A stretch of 55,157 nt of DNA from Actinomycetes bacterium. GTDB lineage: Bacteria > Actinomycetota > Actinomycetes > Propionibacteriales > Propionibacteriaceae. The position numbers were made by a program, and so were the translations under genes. Positions 19,133 to 26,452 of this stretch are shown piece after piece; positions within the stretch are counted from its first letter, which is position 1; each line of letters opens with the position of its first letter. The stretch covers positions 1 to 55,157 of the forward strand of contig JAEWOI010000001.1 of assembly GCA_023460935.1 (NCBI GenBank). Direction: 5' to 3'. Under the pieces are notes generated by a model. The model was not told where the DNA came from and ran no database searches. It was given only the letters and a program-made list of their open reading frames with translations.

Positions 19133-20790
19133 GGCTCCGGCTGGCCACCCGGGGCTCAGCGCTGGCCTGGACCCAGTCCGACCGGGTCGCCGACCAGCTC
19201 CGCGCGCAGGGCCACGACGTCGAATTGGTCCGGGTGACCACCAAGGGCGACGTGAGCTCGGCCCCCCTGTCCAGCCTGGGCGGGACGGGAGTGTTCGTCG
19301 GCGCCGTCCGGGCGGCAGTGCTCGCCGGCGACGCCGACCTCGCCGTGCACTCGTTCAAGGACCTGCCCACAGCACCGGCCCACGGCCTGGTGCTGGCAGC
19401 GGTGCCGCTCCGGGAAGACCCGGCCGACGCGCTGTGCAACCCGGCCGGACTCGGCCTGGCCGACCTGCCCGCCGGAGCGCGCGTCGGCACCGGCTCGCCG
19501 CGGCGCGCGGCCCAGCTGCTCGCCCTGCGTCCCGACCTGCGGGTCGTCGACCTGCGGGGCAACGTCGAAACCAGGCTGCGCCGGGCCGGTGAAGACCTGG
19601 ACGCCGTGGTGCTGGCCGCTGCCGGGCTGCGCCGCCTCGGGTTGGCCGACCGGATCACCGAACTGCTCACCGCGCCGGACTTCCTGCCGGCGCCGGCCCA
19701 GGGCGCCCTCGCCGTCGAGTGCGCCGCGGACGCGCCCGCAGGACTGCGCGCTGCGCTCGCCCGCATCGACCACGCAACCAGCCGGTGCGCAGCGCTGGCC
19801 GAGCGGGCGGTCCTGGCCGGCCTGCAAGCCGGCTGTGCCGCACCGGTGGCCGCGCTCGCGGAACCGACCGAGGACGGGCTCGTGCTGCACGCAGCCGTGG
19901 TCGCCACCGACGGCAGCCGGCGCCTCACTGCCACAGCGAGCGCATGCGGGCAGGACCCCGCCATGGCCGCCAGCCTCGGCGCGGAGGTGGCCGCCAGCCT
20001 GCTGGCAGCCGGCGCGGGCGCCCTGGTGGACCTGGGCGCGAGCAAACCCCGGCCGCTGGCCGGGCGAACCATCCTGGTGCCCGACCGGCTGCCTGCGGGC
20101 CTGGCCGAAACCCTGGCCACCAGCGGCGCCGAACTGGTCCGGACGGCCTTCACCCGCCAGGTGGCACTGCCACCGGGGCCGCTGCAGGCGGCGCTCGGCC
20201 AGCCCTGGGACTGGGTGGTGGTCAGCTCCGCAGCGACCCTGCGGGCCCTGGTGGAGGGCGGGCTCGACCTCGCCGCGCACCGGCCGGCCGGCGCAAGGGT
20301 GGCAGCGGTCGGACCGGCAACGGCTGCAGCGCTGACCGCAGCCGGCGTCGAGGTGGATCTGATCGCGTCACCGGGTGGCGGCCGCGCTCTGGTTGAGGCC
20401 TTCCCCGCCGGCCCGGGCCGGGTGCTGCTGCCCGGTGCGGAGCGCGCCTCTGCTGACCCGGCGGTAGGCCTGGCGGCGAAGGGGTGGGAAGTCCACCGGG
20501 TCGCGGTCTACCGCACCGTCGGGGAGGAAGTGCCGGCGGACGTCGTTGCGCGGTGGCACTCCGGCGGGATCGACGCCTTCCTGGTCACAGCCGGCTCGAT
20601 CGCCGAAGCGGCCGTTGCGGGCTGCGGCCTGCCCGGGCCAGGCGTGGTGTGCATCGGCGAGCCCTCGGCGGCCCGCTGCCGGGAACTCGGCCTGCGGGTC
20701 CTGGCTGTGGCCGCCACCCCGGACGCCGGCGGCCTGCTGGAAGCACTGCTCGCAGCACTGCCGGCCGACCAGTCTCAACCCTGGACCTAG
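19129..20790 (+). CDS. hemCD: Fused porphobilinogen deaminase / uroporphyrinogen III synthase
   Basis: 553-residue bifunctional protein. Residues 1 to about 302 are HemC: LATRGSALAWTQS, HSFKDLPT, GTGSPRR, LRGNVETRL and the dipyrromethane cofactor Cys236 in LQAGCAAPVAAL. Residues about 308-545 are HemD: GRTILVPDR at the start, VVSSAATLRAL, AVGPATAAAL and VTAGSIAEA. The enzymes act in sequence: porphobilinogen to hydroxymethylbilane to uroporphyrinogen III. Fusion should help pass on the unstable intermediate. There is no stop or start between the two parts and almost no linker. GTG start overlaps hemH. Last gene of the coupled cluster. Confidence 0.93.
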   Translation: MRLRLATRGSALAWTQSDRVADQLRAQGHDVELVRVTTKGDVSSAPLSSLGGTGVFVGAVRAAVLAGDADLAVHSFKDLPTAPAHGLVLAAVPLREDPADALCNPAGLGLADLPAGARVGTGSPRRAAQLLALRPDLRVVDLRGNVETRLRRAGEDLDAVVLAAAGLRRLGLADRITELLTAPDFLPAPAQGALAVECAADAPAGLRAALARIDHATSRCAALAERAVLAGLQAGCAAPVAALAEPTEDGLVLHAAVVATDGSRRLTATASACGQDPAMAASLGAEVAASLLAAGAGALVDLGASKPRPLAGRTILVPDRLPAGLAETLATSGAELVRTAFTRQVALPPGPLQAALGQPWDWVVVSSAATLRALVEGGLDLAAHRPAGARVAAVGPATAAALTAAGVEVDLIASPGGGRALVEAFPAGPGRVLLPGAERASADPAVGLAAKGWEVHRVAVYRTVGEEVPADVVARWHSGGIDAFLVTAGSIAEAAVAGCGLPGPGVVCIGEPSAARCRELGLRVLAVAATPDAGGLLEALLAALPADQSQPWT

Positions 20791-20866
20791 AGTCTGCGGT
20801 TCGCCGGACAAGTCGACGCCGTCCTGACGGTGACCTCAGGCCCGCGCTCTGGAATGCTGTTGCGCC

Positions 20867-22192
20867 ATGGACTTCCCCCACCCCAAGGCTCCATTCTCCT
20901 CCTCCCGCCGCTGGCTGGCCGGCCTGGTGGCCGCTCCGGTCGCGATCGCCGTCCTGGTCGGACCGGTGCCACCGTCGGTCGCCATCGTGCCGGCAGAGGT
21001 GGTGCCGAGCGCTCCGGCAGCGCTCCTGCCCGATCCGGCGATCCTCTCCGCGAAGCTGAAGAAGGTCTCCACCAAGGGCATCGGCAAGGTGGGCGTGATC
21101 GTCACCACGACAGACGGCCAGGTGCTGGCCGGGCGGTCCGCGGACACCCCTCTGACCCCTGCGTCCACGATCAAGGTGGTCACCACCATGGCCGCGCTGG
21201 ACAGCCTGGACGCCGCCCGGCGGTTCGTCACCCGCACCGTCCACACCGGTGACGGCCGCGTGGTGCTGGTCGGCGGGGGTGACCCGCTGCTGACCGACAA
21301 GGCTTCCAGCTCCACCTACAAGAAGGCTTCGCTGCAGGCGCTGGCCAAGGCGACCGTGGCCAGTCTCAAGGCGGCCAAGCTCAAGCGGGTCGCCCTGCGC
21401 TACGACCCAACCCTGTTCAGCGGTCCCACCTTCAGCCCGTACTGGAAAGCGCGCTGGAAGGGCTGGGAGGCGAGGGTCGCGGCCCTCGAGATCAACTCGG
21501 GCAAACTGAGCAACGGCCGGGCTGCCAGCAACCCCCCGCGCACGGCGGCGCTGGCGTTCGCCAAGCGGTTGAAGGCTGCCGGGATCAAGGTGAGCTCCGT
21601 GGCGTTCGGACGGGCCGGGTCCGGCGGCACCGAGCTGGCCCGGGTCGAGTCAACGTCAGTGGCCAGGATCGTGCGTCGCACGCTGCTGGTCAGCGACAAC
21701 GTGGCGGCGGAGACGCTGTCCCGGCACGCAGCGATCGCCAACGGCCGCGCCGGCAGCTTCACCGCGGCGGCTGCGAACCTCAAGGCGTGGCTGGCCAGCC
21801 GCGGGCTGTGGACGAGCGGGCAGAAGGTGCTGGACGGCAGCGGGCTCGCCCCGGGCAGCAAGCTCACCCCCCGGAACCTCGCCGGGGCGATCCGGCTGGC
21901 CCTGGCCGACCAGAAGTTCACCACCGTCGTCGACGGCCTGCCGGTGGCCGGGGTGAGCGGCACCCTGAAGAACCGGTTCGACGACAAGTCCGAGCGGGCC
22001 GGCCGCAAGGTGGTCCACGCCAAGACGGGCACGCTCAGCGGGCTGGCCGGGCTCACGGGCTACGTCACCACCCGCGACGGCGCCCGGCTGGTGTTCACAG
22101 TGCTCGGCAACCAGGCCAGCAGCTACTACCGCGTCTACGACTGGCTGGACCGGGAGGCAGCCGTGATCGCCGGTTGCGGTTGCCGGGGCTGA
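20867..22192 (+). CDS. dacB: D-alanyl-D-alanine carboxypeptidase/endopeptidase (PBP4, S13)
   Basis: 441-residue exported penicillin-binding protein trimming peptidoglycan stem peptides. A signal peptide or anchor lies at residues ~15-42. Active-site motifs are in order: SxxK as S100-T-I-K103 in TPASTIKVV, SxN in LVSDNVAAETLS, and KTG in HAKTGTLSGLAG. Its length is typical of actinobacterial DacB, with a shorter insert domain than E. coli PBP4. Start ATG at 20867 lies 76 bp after hemCD on the same strand. It ends 4 bp from the convergent HAD gene, with no visible terminator. Confidence 0.92.
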   Translation: MDFPHPKAPFSSSRRWLAGLVAAPVAIAVLVGPVPPSVAIVPAEVVPSAPAALLPDPAILSAKLKKVSTKGIGKVGVIVTTTDGQVLAGRSADTPLTPASTIKVVTTMAALDSLDAARRFVTRTVHTGDGRVVLVGGGDPLLTDKASSSTYKKASLQALAKATVASLKAAKLKRVALRYDPTLFSGPTFSPYWKARWKGWEARVAALEINSGKLSNGRAASNPPRTAALAFAKRLKAAGIKVSSVAFGRAGSGGTELARVESTSVARIVRRTLLVSDNVAAETLSRHAAIANGRAGSFTAAAANLKAWLASRGLWTSGQKVLDGSGLAPGSKLTPRNLAGAIRLALADQKFTTVVDGLPVAGVSGTLKNRFDDKSERAGRKVVHAKTGTLSGLAGLTGYVTTRDGARLVFTVLGNQASSYYRVYDWLDREAAVIAGCGCRG

Positions 22193-22196
22193 GGAC

Positions 22197-22976
22197 TCAG
22201 AGCAGCGGCACCAGGTCGGCCACCGACTCCAGCACGAGGTCGGGCCGGTAGGGGAAGAGTTCGATCTGCTCCCTGCTGGTCACCCCCGACAGCACCAGCA
22301 GCGTGAGCAGCCCGGCCTCCATGCCGGCCACGATGTCTGTGTCCATGCGGTCGCCGATCATCGCCGTCGTCTCCGAGTGGGCTTCGATCCGGTTCATGGC
22401 CGAGCGGAACATCATGGGATTGGGCTTGCCGACGACGTAGGGGCGGCGGTTGGTTGCTGCGGTCACCATCGCAGCCACCGCGCCGGTGGCCGGCAGCAAC
22501 CCGGTGGGCGACGGCCCGGTGGTGTCGGGGTTGGTGACGATGAACCGGGCTCCGGCGTTGATCAGCCGGATGGCGTTGGTGATGGCTTCGAAGGAGTAGT
22601 TGCGCGTCTCGCCGAGCACGACGTAGGCCGGGTCGGTCTCGGTCATCACGAAACCGGCGTCGTGCAGCGCCGTGGTGAGCCCCGCTTCGCCGATGACGAA
22701 GGCGGTCTTCTCCCCCGGCTGGCCCTTGAGGAACGCACCGGTGGCCATGGCGGAGGTCCACAGGTTCTGCTCCGGCACCGGCAGGCCGGAGCGCGCCAGC
22801 CGGGCCGCGAGGTCTCGAGGGGTGTAGGTGGAGTTGTTCGTCAGCACGAGGAAACGCCGGGAGGTGTCCACCCAGCGCTCCAGCAGCTCGACGGCACCGG
22901 GCACCGGCTGCTCGTCGTGCACGAGCACCCCGTCCATGTCAGTGAGGAAGCACTCGATGTCACGCAGGTTCGGCAT
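22197..22976 (-). CDS. HAD-superfamily class IIA (NagD-like) sugar phosphatase
   Basis: 259-residue HAD hydrolase. Motif I is FLTDMDGVL (Asp13 nucleophile, Asp15), motif II is VLTNNST, the motif III Lys is in VGKPNPMMF, and motif IV is IGDRMDTDIVAGMEAG. The C2-type cap between motifs II and III marks the NagD/AraL group, which dephosphorylates small sugar phosphates or nucleotides. The specific substrate is unknown. It starts 30 bp after the CbiO-like ATPase gene on the same strand and may be co-transcribed under the cobalamin riboswitch. Confidence 0.88.
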   Translation of the reverse strand: MPNLRDIECFLTDMDGVLVHDEQPVPGAVELLERWVDTSRRFLVLTNNSTYTPRDLAARLARSGLPVPEQNLWTSAMATGAFLKGQPGEKTAFVIGEAGLTTALHDAGFVMTETDPAYVVLGETRNYSFEAITNAIRLINAGARFIVTNPDTTGPSPTGLLPATGAVAAMVTAATNRRPYVVGKPNPMMFRSAMNRIEAHSETTAMIGDRMDTDIVAGMEAGLLTLLVLSGVTSREQIELFPYRPDLVLESVADLVPLL

Positions 22977-23006
22977 GCCGCCAGTCTCTCACCTGGCGTG
23001 GCGCGC

Positions 23007-23885
23007 TCAGCCGGTCGCCCGCGACTGGGCGTCCAGCAGGTCACCCAGCCGACCCACCAGGCCGAGCACGTCGTGCACGCCCTCCGCGCTCTCCCCCAGC
23101 CCCGACAGCACCCTCGCCACCATCGGCTTGCGCAGGCCGCTGGAGTTGAGCAGGCGGGAGTCGGCCAGCAGCGCCGCCGGCTCCCCGTGGCGGATCGTGC
23201 GCCCGGCTATCACAGCGAGCGACTCAGCCCAGGAGAGGGCGAGGTCGGGGTCATGGGTGGCCACCACCAACGTCACCGACTCCTCAGCCAGCACGCTGAG
23301 CGCTGCGAGCAGCTCGCTCCGGCCGCGCGCGTCCAGGCCCTCGGTGGGCTCGTCCAGCAGCACCACGGCCGGCCGGCTGGCCACAACGCCGGCGAGGGCC
23401 ACCCGCTTGCGTTCGCCTTGGGAGAGCTCGCCGACCACCCGGGAGGCCAGCCGGTGCAGCGACAGCAGTTCGAGCGCCTCGTCCACCCGATCGCGCACCT
23501 CGCCCGCCGGGAGCCCGAGTTCGGCCGGGCCGGCCGCCACCTCTTCGAAGACCTCGCGGTCACGATCGACCGGCTGGTCGCCGACGAGCCGCACCAGCCG
23601 TTGGTGGGCCCGCAGCCCGTCGTTCGAGTAGTCCAGGCGCCGGCCACCGACCGCTACCCGGCCGGCATCGGGCTGCCGGTCACCGGCAAGGCAGCGCAGC
23701 AGCGTGGTCTTGCCCGAGCCGTTCGCGCCGAGCAGCACGGTTCGGCTGCCGGCCCTGACGTCGAGGTCGGCACCGGCCAGGACAGGAGCGTCGCCGTAGC
23801 CGACGCACAGCCCGGAGACCGAGACCGAGACAGGTGGTGGGTGGTGCACGACCGCTGCGGGGGTCGTGGCGGAACTGACCGACAT
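23007..23885 (-). CDS. CbiO-like ABC transporter ATPase (cobalt/ECF type)
   Basis: 292-residue ABC ATPase. Walker A is GANGSGKTT (~53-61), the signature LSQGERKRVALAG, Walker B AVVLLDEPTEGLD, and the switch His in VVATHDPD. The region LDYSNDGL through ELGLPAGEVRDRVDEALELL matches CbiO/EcfA proteins, as does the C-terminal extension. The Q-loop region (GDQPVDRDREVF) departs from the usual FQ(N/D)PDDQ. Ribosome-binding site GGAGAGGG lies 6 nt before ATG 23885. A cobalamin riboswitch precedes it. No membrane or substrate-binding component is encoded nearby, so its partner must lie elsewhere. Confidence 0.85.
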   Translation of the reverse strand: MSVSSATTPAAVVHHPPPVSVSVSGLCVGYGDAPVLAGADLDVRAGSRTVLLGANGSGKTTLLRCLAGDRQPDAGRVAVGGRRLDYSNDGLRAHQRLVRLVGDQPVDRDREVFEEVAAGPAELGLPAGEVRDRVDEALELLSLHRLASRVVGELSQGERKRVALAGVVASRPAVVLLDEPTEGLDARGRSELLAALSVLAEESVTLVVATHDPDLALSWAESLAVIAGRTIRHGEPAALLADSRLLNSSGLRKPMVARVLSGLGESAEGVHDVLGLVGRLGDLLDAQSRATG

Positions 23886-23909
23886 TGGGTTCCCTCTCCA
23901 GGATCGTGG

Positions 23910-24088
23910 CCCAAAGGAAACGCCGTGGGTTGCGTGTCTGGCTTCCCCCGCAGGGGTACACAGTGGCCCGTCCGCACCGGATTCGCACCGGCTTCCGCAG
24001 GTCCCGCGGCCCTTCGATCATCCCACCAAACGGCCGGCTTCGCGCGGAGTTCCCGCAATGCCCGGCCCAGGCGTGTCTGCTCGCCCGG
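23910..24088 (-). ncRNA. Cobalamin riboswitch
   Basis: On the minus strand the leader holds the conserved core: GAAGCCGGTGCGAATCCGGT, then GCGGACGGGCCACTGTG (about 23958-23996), then a B12-box-like GAAGCCAGACACGCAACCC (about 23926-23944). These match the B12 riboswitch consensus (GCCGGTG.AATCCGG, CCACTGT, GCCAG.). It lies directly upstream of the CbiO-like gene and ends about 25-40 nt before its ribosome-binding site. The outer boundaries are estimates. No T-rich terminator is seen, so control of translation initiation is more likely than attenuation. Confidence 0.88.
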
Positions 24089-24094
24089 ATGGGA

Positions 24095-24101
24095 CACAAT
24101 G
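24095..24101. promoter_or_regulatory. Overlapping divergent -10 candidates (hemB and riboswitch transcript)
   Basis: CACAAT on the plus strand (24095-24100) and CATTGT on the minus strand (24101-24096) overlap. Either or both could serve hemB-hemL and the riboswitch-CbiO unit. -35 boxes are unclear on both strands. Inferred only from position and base composition. Confidence 0.3.
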
Positions 24102-24175
24102 GCGGGACGCCCGTGCCGGTCCGGGGACCTCGCCCCGACGGTGGCCGGCCGGCCGGAGAACCAGAGGAGTGGCGG

Positions 24176-25156
24176 ATGACAGTGCTGACCAGGCGACCGC
24201 GGCGGCTGCGGAGCAACCCCGCGATCCGGCGGCTCGTCGCAGAGACCAGGGTGCAGCCGGCGCAACTCGTGCTGCCGGTGTTCGTGGCGGATGGCCTCGC
24301 CGAACCGCGGCCGATCGGCTCACTGCCCGGCGTCGTGCAGCACACCCTCGACTCGGTGCGGGCCGAGGCCGACCGCGCGGTCGCCGCCGGCCTCGGCGGC
24401 ATCATGCTGTTCGGCGTGCCGGACCCCGACGACAAGGACGCCACCGGCTCGGCGGGCTACGCAGGGGACGGCATCCTCAACCGGTCGATCACAGCCGTCC
24501 GGGATGAGGTGGGCGACGACCTGCCGGTGTTTGCGGACACCTGCCTGGACGAGTTCACCGACCACGGCCACTGCGGCGTCCTGGACGCGGCTGGCGCAGT
24601 GGACAACGACGCCACCGTTGAGCTCTACGTTCGCCAGGCGGTATCCCAGGCCCGGGCCGGCGCGCACTTCGTCTCACCGTCGGGAATGATGGACGGCCAG
24701 GTGGCGGCGATCCGGGCCGGGCTGGACGCGGCCGGGTTCTCCGGCGTCGGCATCCTGGCCTACGCCGCGAAGTACGCCTCGGCGTTCTACGGGCCGTTCC
24801 GGGAGGCGGTCGGCTCGACGCTGACCGGCGATCGGCGCGGCTACCAGCAGGACCCGGCGAACCGGCGCGAAGGGCTGCTGGAAGCCGCCCTCGACGAGGC
24901 GGAGGGGGCCGACCTGGTGATGGTGAAGCCCGCCGGGCACTACCTTGACGTGGTGGCTGACGTGGCCGCGGCGGCCCGCGTGCCGGTGGCCGCCTACCAG
25001 GTGTCCGGGGAGTACGCCATGATCGCTGCGGCGGCGGAGCGGGGCTGGATCGACCGCAGGGCAGCCCTCACCGAGGCTGCCACCTCCATCGTCCGCGCAG
25101 GTGCGGGCATCGTGCTCACCTACGCCGCCCTCGAGCTCGCGGGGTGGCTGCGATGA
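24176..25156 (+). CDS. hemB: Delta-aminolevulinic acid dehydratase (porphobilinogen synthase)
   Basis: 326-residue enzyme condensing two 5-aminolevulinates into porphobilinogen. Schiff-base lysines Lys199 (AYAAKYASAFYG) and Lys251 (MVKPAGHYLD) are both present. The metal-site segment reads ADTCLDEFTDHGHCG: the middle Cys of the Zn-type CxCxC pattern is replaced by Asp, so a Mg/K-dependent enzyme is expected. The ATG at 24176 is preceded by AGAGGAG; the longer in-frame ORF back to 23885 covers the riboswitch and is not coding. Stop overlaps hemL as ATGA. Confidence 0.95.
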   Translation: MTVLTRRPRRLRSNPAIRRLVAETRVQPAQLVLPVFVADGLAEPRPIGSLPGVVQHTLDSVRAEADRAVAAGLGGIMLFGVPDPDDKDATGSAGYAGDGILNRSITAVRDEVGDDLPVFADTCLDEFTDHGHCGVLDAAGAVDNDATVELYVRQAVSQARAGAHFVSPSGMMDGQVAAIRAGLDAAGFSGVGILAYAAKYASAFYGPFREAVGSTLTGDRRGYQQDPANRREGLLEAALDEAEGADLVMVKPAGHYLDVVADVAAAARVPVAAYQVSGEYAMIAAAAERGWIDRRAALTEAATSIVRAGAGIVLTYAALELAGWLR

Positions 25157-26451
25157 GTGGCAACGACGTGGCCTTCGACCGCGCCCGTGCGGTCATCCCC
25201 GGCGGTGTCTCCTCGCCCGTGCGGGCGTTCGGGTCGGTGGGCGGCACGCCGGTCTTCATCAGTCGCGCCGATGGCGCGCGGCTCTACGACGTGGACGGCA
25301 GGGAGTACCTCGACCTCGTCGGGTCGTGGGGCCCGGCCCTGCTCGGTCACGCCCACCCCGAGGTGGTGGCAGCGGTACAGGCAGCCGCCGCCCGCGGACT
25401 GTCGTTCGGCGCGCCCACCCCGGCAGAGGCCGAGCTCGCCGAACTGGTGCGCGCCCGGGTGCCGCTGGCGGAGAAGGTGCGCCTGGTCTCCACCGGCACC
25501 GAGGCATGCATGACGGCGGTCCGGCTGGCCCGGGGAGCCACCGGCAGGGACCTCCTGGTGAAGTTCGCTGGCTGCTACCACGGGCATTCCGACGCCCTGC
25601 TCGCCGCGGCGGGCTCTGGCGTGCTCACCGCGGGGCTGCCCGGCTCAGCCGGAGTGCCGGCTGCGGCCACGGCGCAGACGCTGGTCGTGCCCTACAACGA
25701 CCCCGAGGCGATCCGGACGGTGTTCGCCGAGCGGGGTGCGGAGATCGCGGCCGTGATCACCGAGCCGGCTGCGGCCAACATGGGCGTGGTGCCACCCGAG
25801 CCGGGCTTCAACGCGCTCCTGCGGGAGCTCACCGCCGCCAGTGGTGCGCTGCTGATCTACGACGAGGTGCTCACCGGCTTCCGGGTCTCCCCCGCCGGCT
25901 GGTGGGGCCTCGAGGGCGGGGTGGACGCCGACCTGTTCACCTTCGGCAAGGTGGTCGGCGGCGGGATGCCCCTGGCTGCGATCGGCGGGCGCGCAGAACT
26001 GATGGACCTGCTCGCACCGGTGGGACCGGTGTACCAGGCCGGGACGCTGTCGGGGAACCCGCTGGCGACCGCTGCGGGCGTCGCAACGCTGCAGCTGGCC
26101 GACGCCGACGTCTACGCGCGGGTCGATGCCGCCGCTGCCGCGCTCTCCGCCGAGGTGGCCGCGGCGCTGGCCGCCGCCGGGGTGCCGCACAGCCTGCAGC
26201 AGGCGGGCTCGCTGTTCAGCGTGTTCTGGGGCGTTACCGACCCGGTGGTCGACTACGCGGCAGCGCAGCGGCAGCACGTCGGGGCGTACCGGGCATTCTT
26301 CCACGCCATGCTGGACGCAGGCGTTGCCCTGCCGCCGTCCGCCTACGAGGCCTGGTTCCTCTCCGCGGCGCACGACGACGCGACGCTGGAGGCGATCACG
26401 GCCGCGCTGCCGCGTGCGGCAGCGGCTGCCGCGGCTGCACTGGCCGGCTGA
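25153..26451 (+). CDS. hemL: Glutamate-1-semialdehyde 2,1-aminomutase
   Basis: 432-residue PLP enzyme that transfers the amino group within glutamate-1-semialdehyde to make 5-aminolevulinate. IPGGVSSPVRAFGSVGG at the N-terminus, STGTEACMTAVRLARG, the PLP Asp in IYDEVLTGFR and the Schiff-base Lys266 in FTFGKVVGGGMP are all visible. It works directly after HemA and feeds HemB, its coupled upstream neighbour. ATG at 25153 overlaps the hemB stop; the alternative at 25144 has no ribosome-binding site. Converges on the RCC1 gene with a 1-bp gap. Confidence 0.95.
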   Translation: MSGNDVAFDRARAVIPGGVSSPVRAFGSVGGTPVFISRADGARLYDVDGREYLDLVGSWGPALLGHAHPEVVAAVQAAAARGLSFGAPTPAEAELAELVRARVPLAEKVRLVSTGTEACMTAVRLARGATGRDLLVKFAGCYHGHSDALLAAAGSGVLTAGLPGSAGVPAAATAQTLVVPYNDPEAIRTVFAERGAEIAAVITEPAAANMGVVPPEPGFNALLRELTAASGALLIYDEVLTGFRVSPAGWWGLEGGVDADLFTFGKVVGGGMPLAAIGGRAELMDLLAPVGPVYQAGTLSGNPLATAAGVATLQLADADVYARVDAAAAALSAEVAAALAAAGVPHSLQQAGSLFSVFWGVTDPVVDYAAAQRQHVGAYRAFFHAMLDAGVALPPSAYEAWFLSAAHDDATLEAITAALPRAAAAAAAALAG

Positions 26452-26452
26452 C

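Noticed and set aside
23885..24175. N-terminal extension of HemB over the riboswitch
   Set aside because: The in-frame ORF begins at 23885, but the sequence is riboswitch; AGAGGAG and family alignment place the start at 24176.
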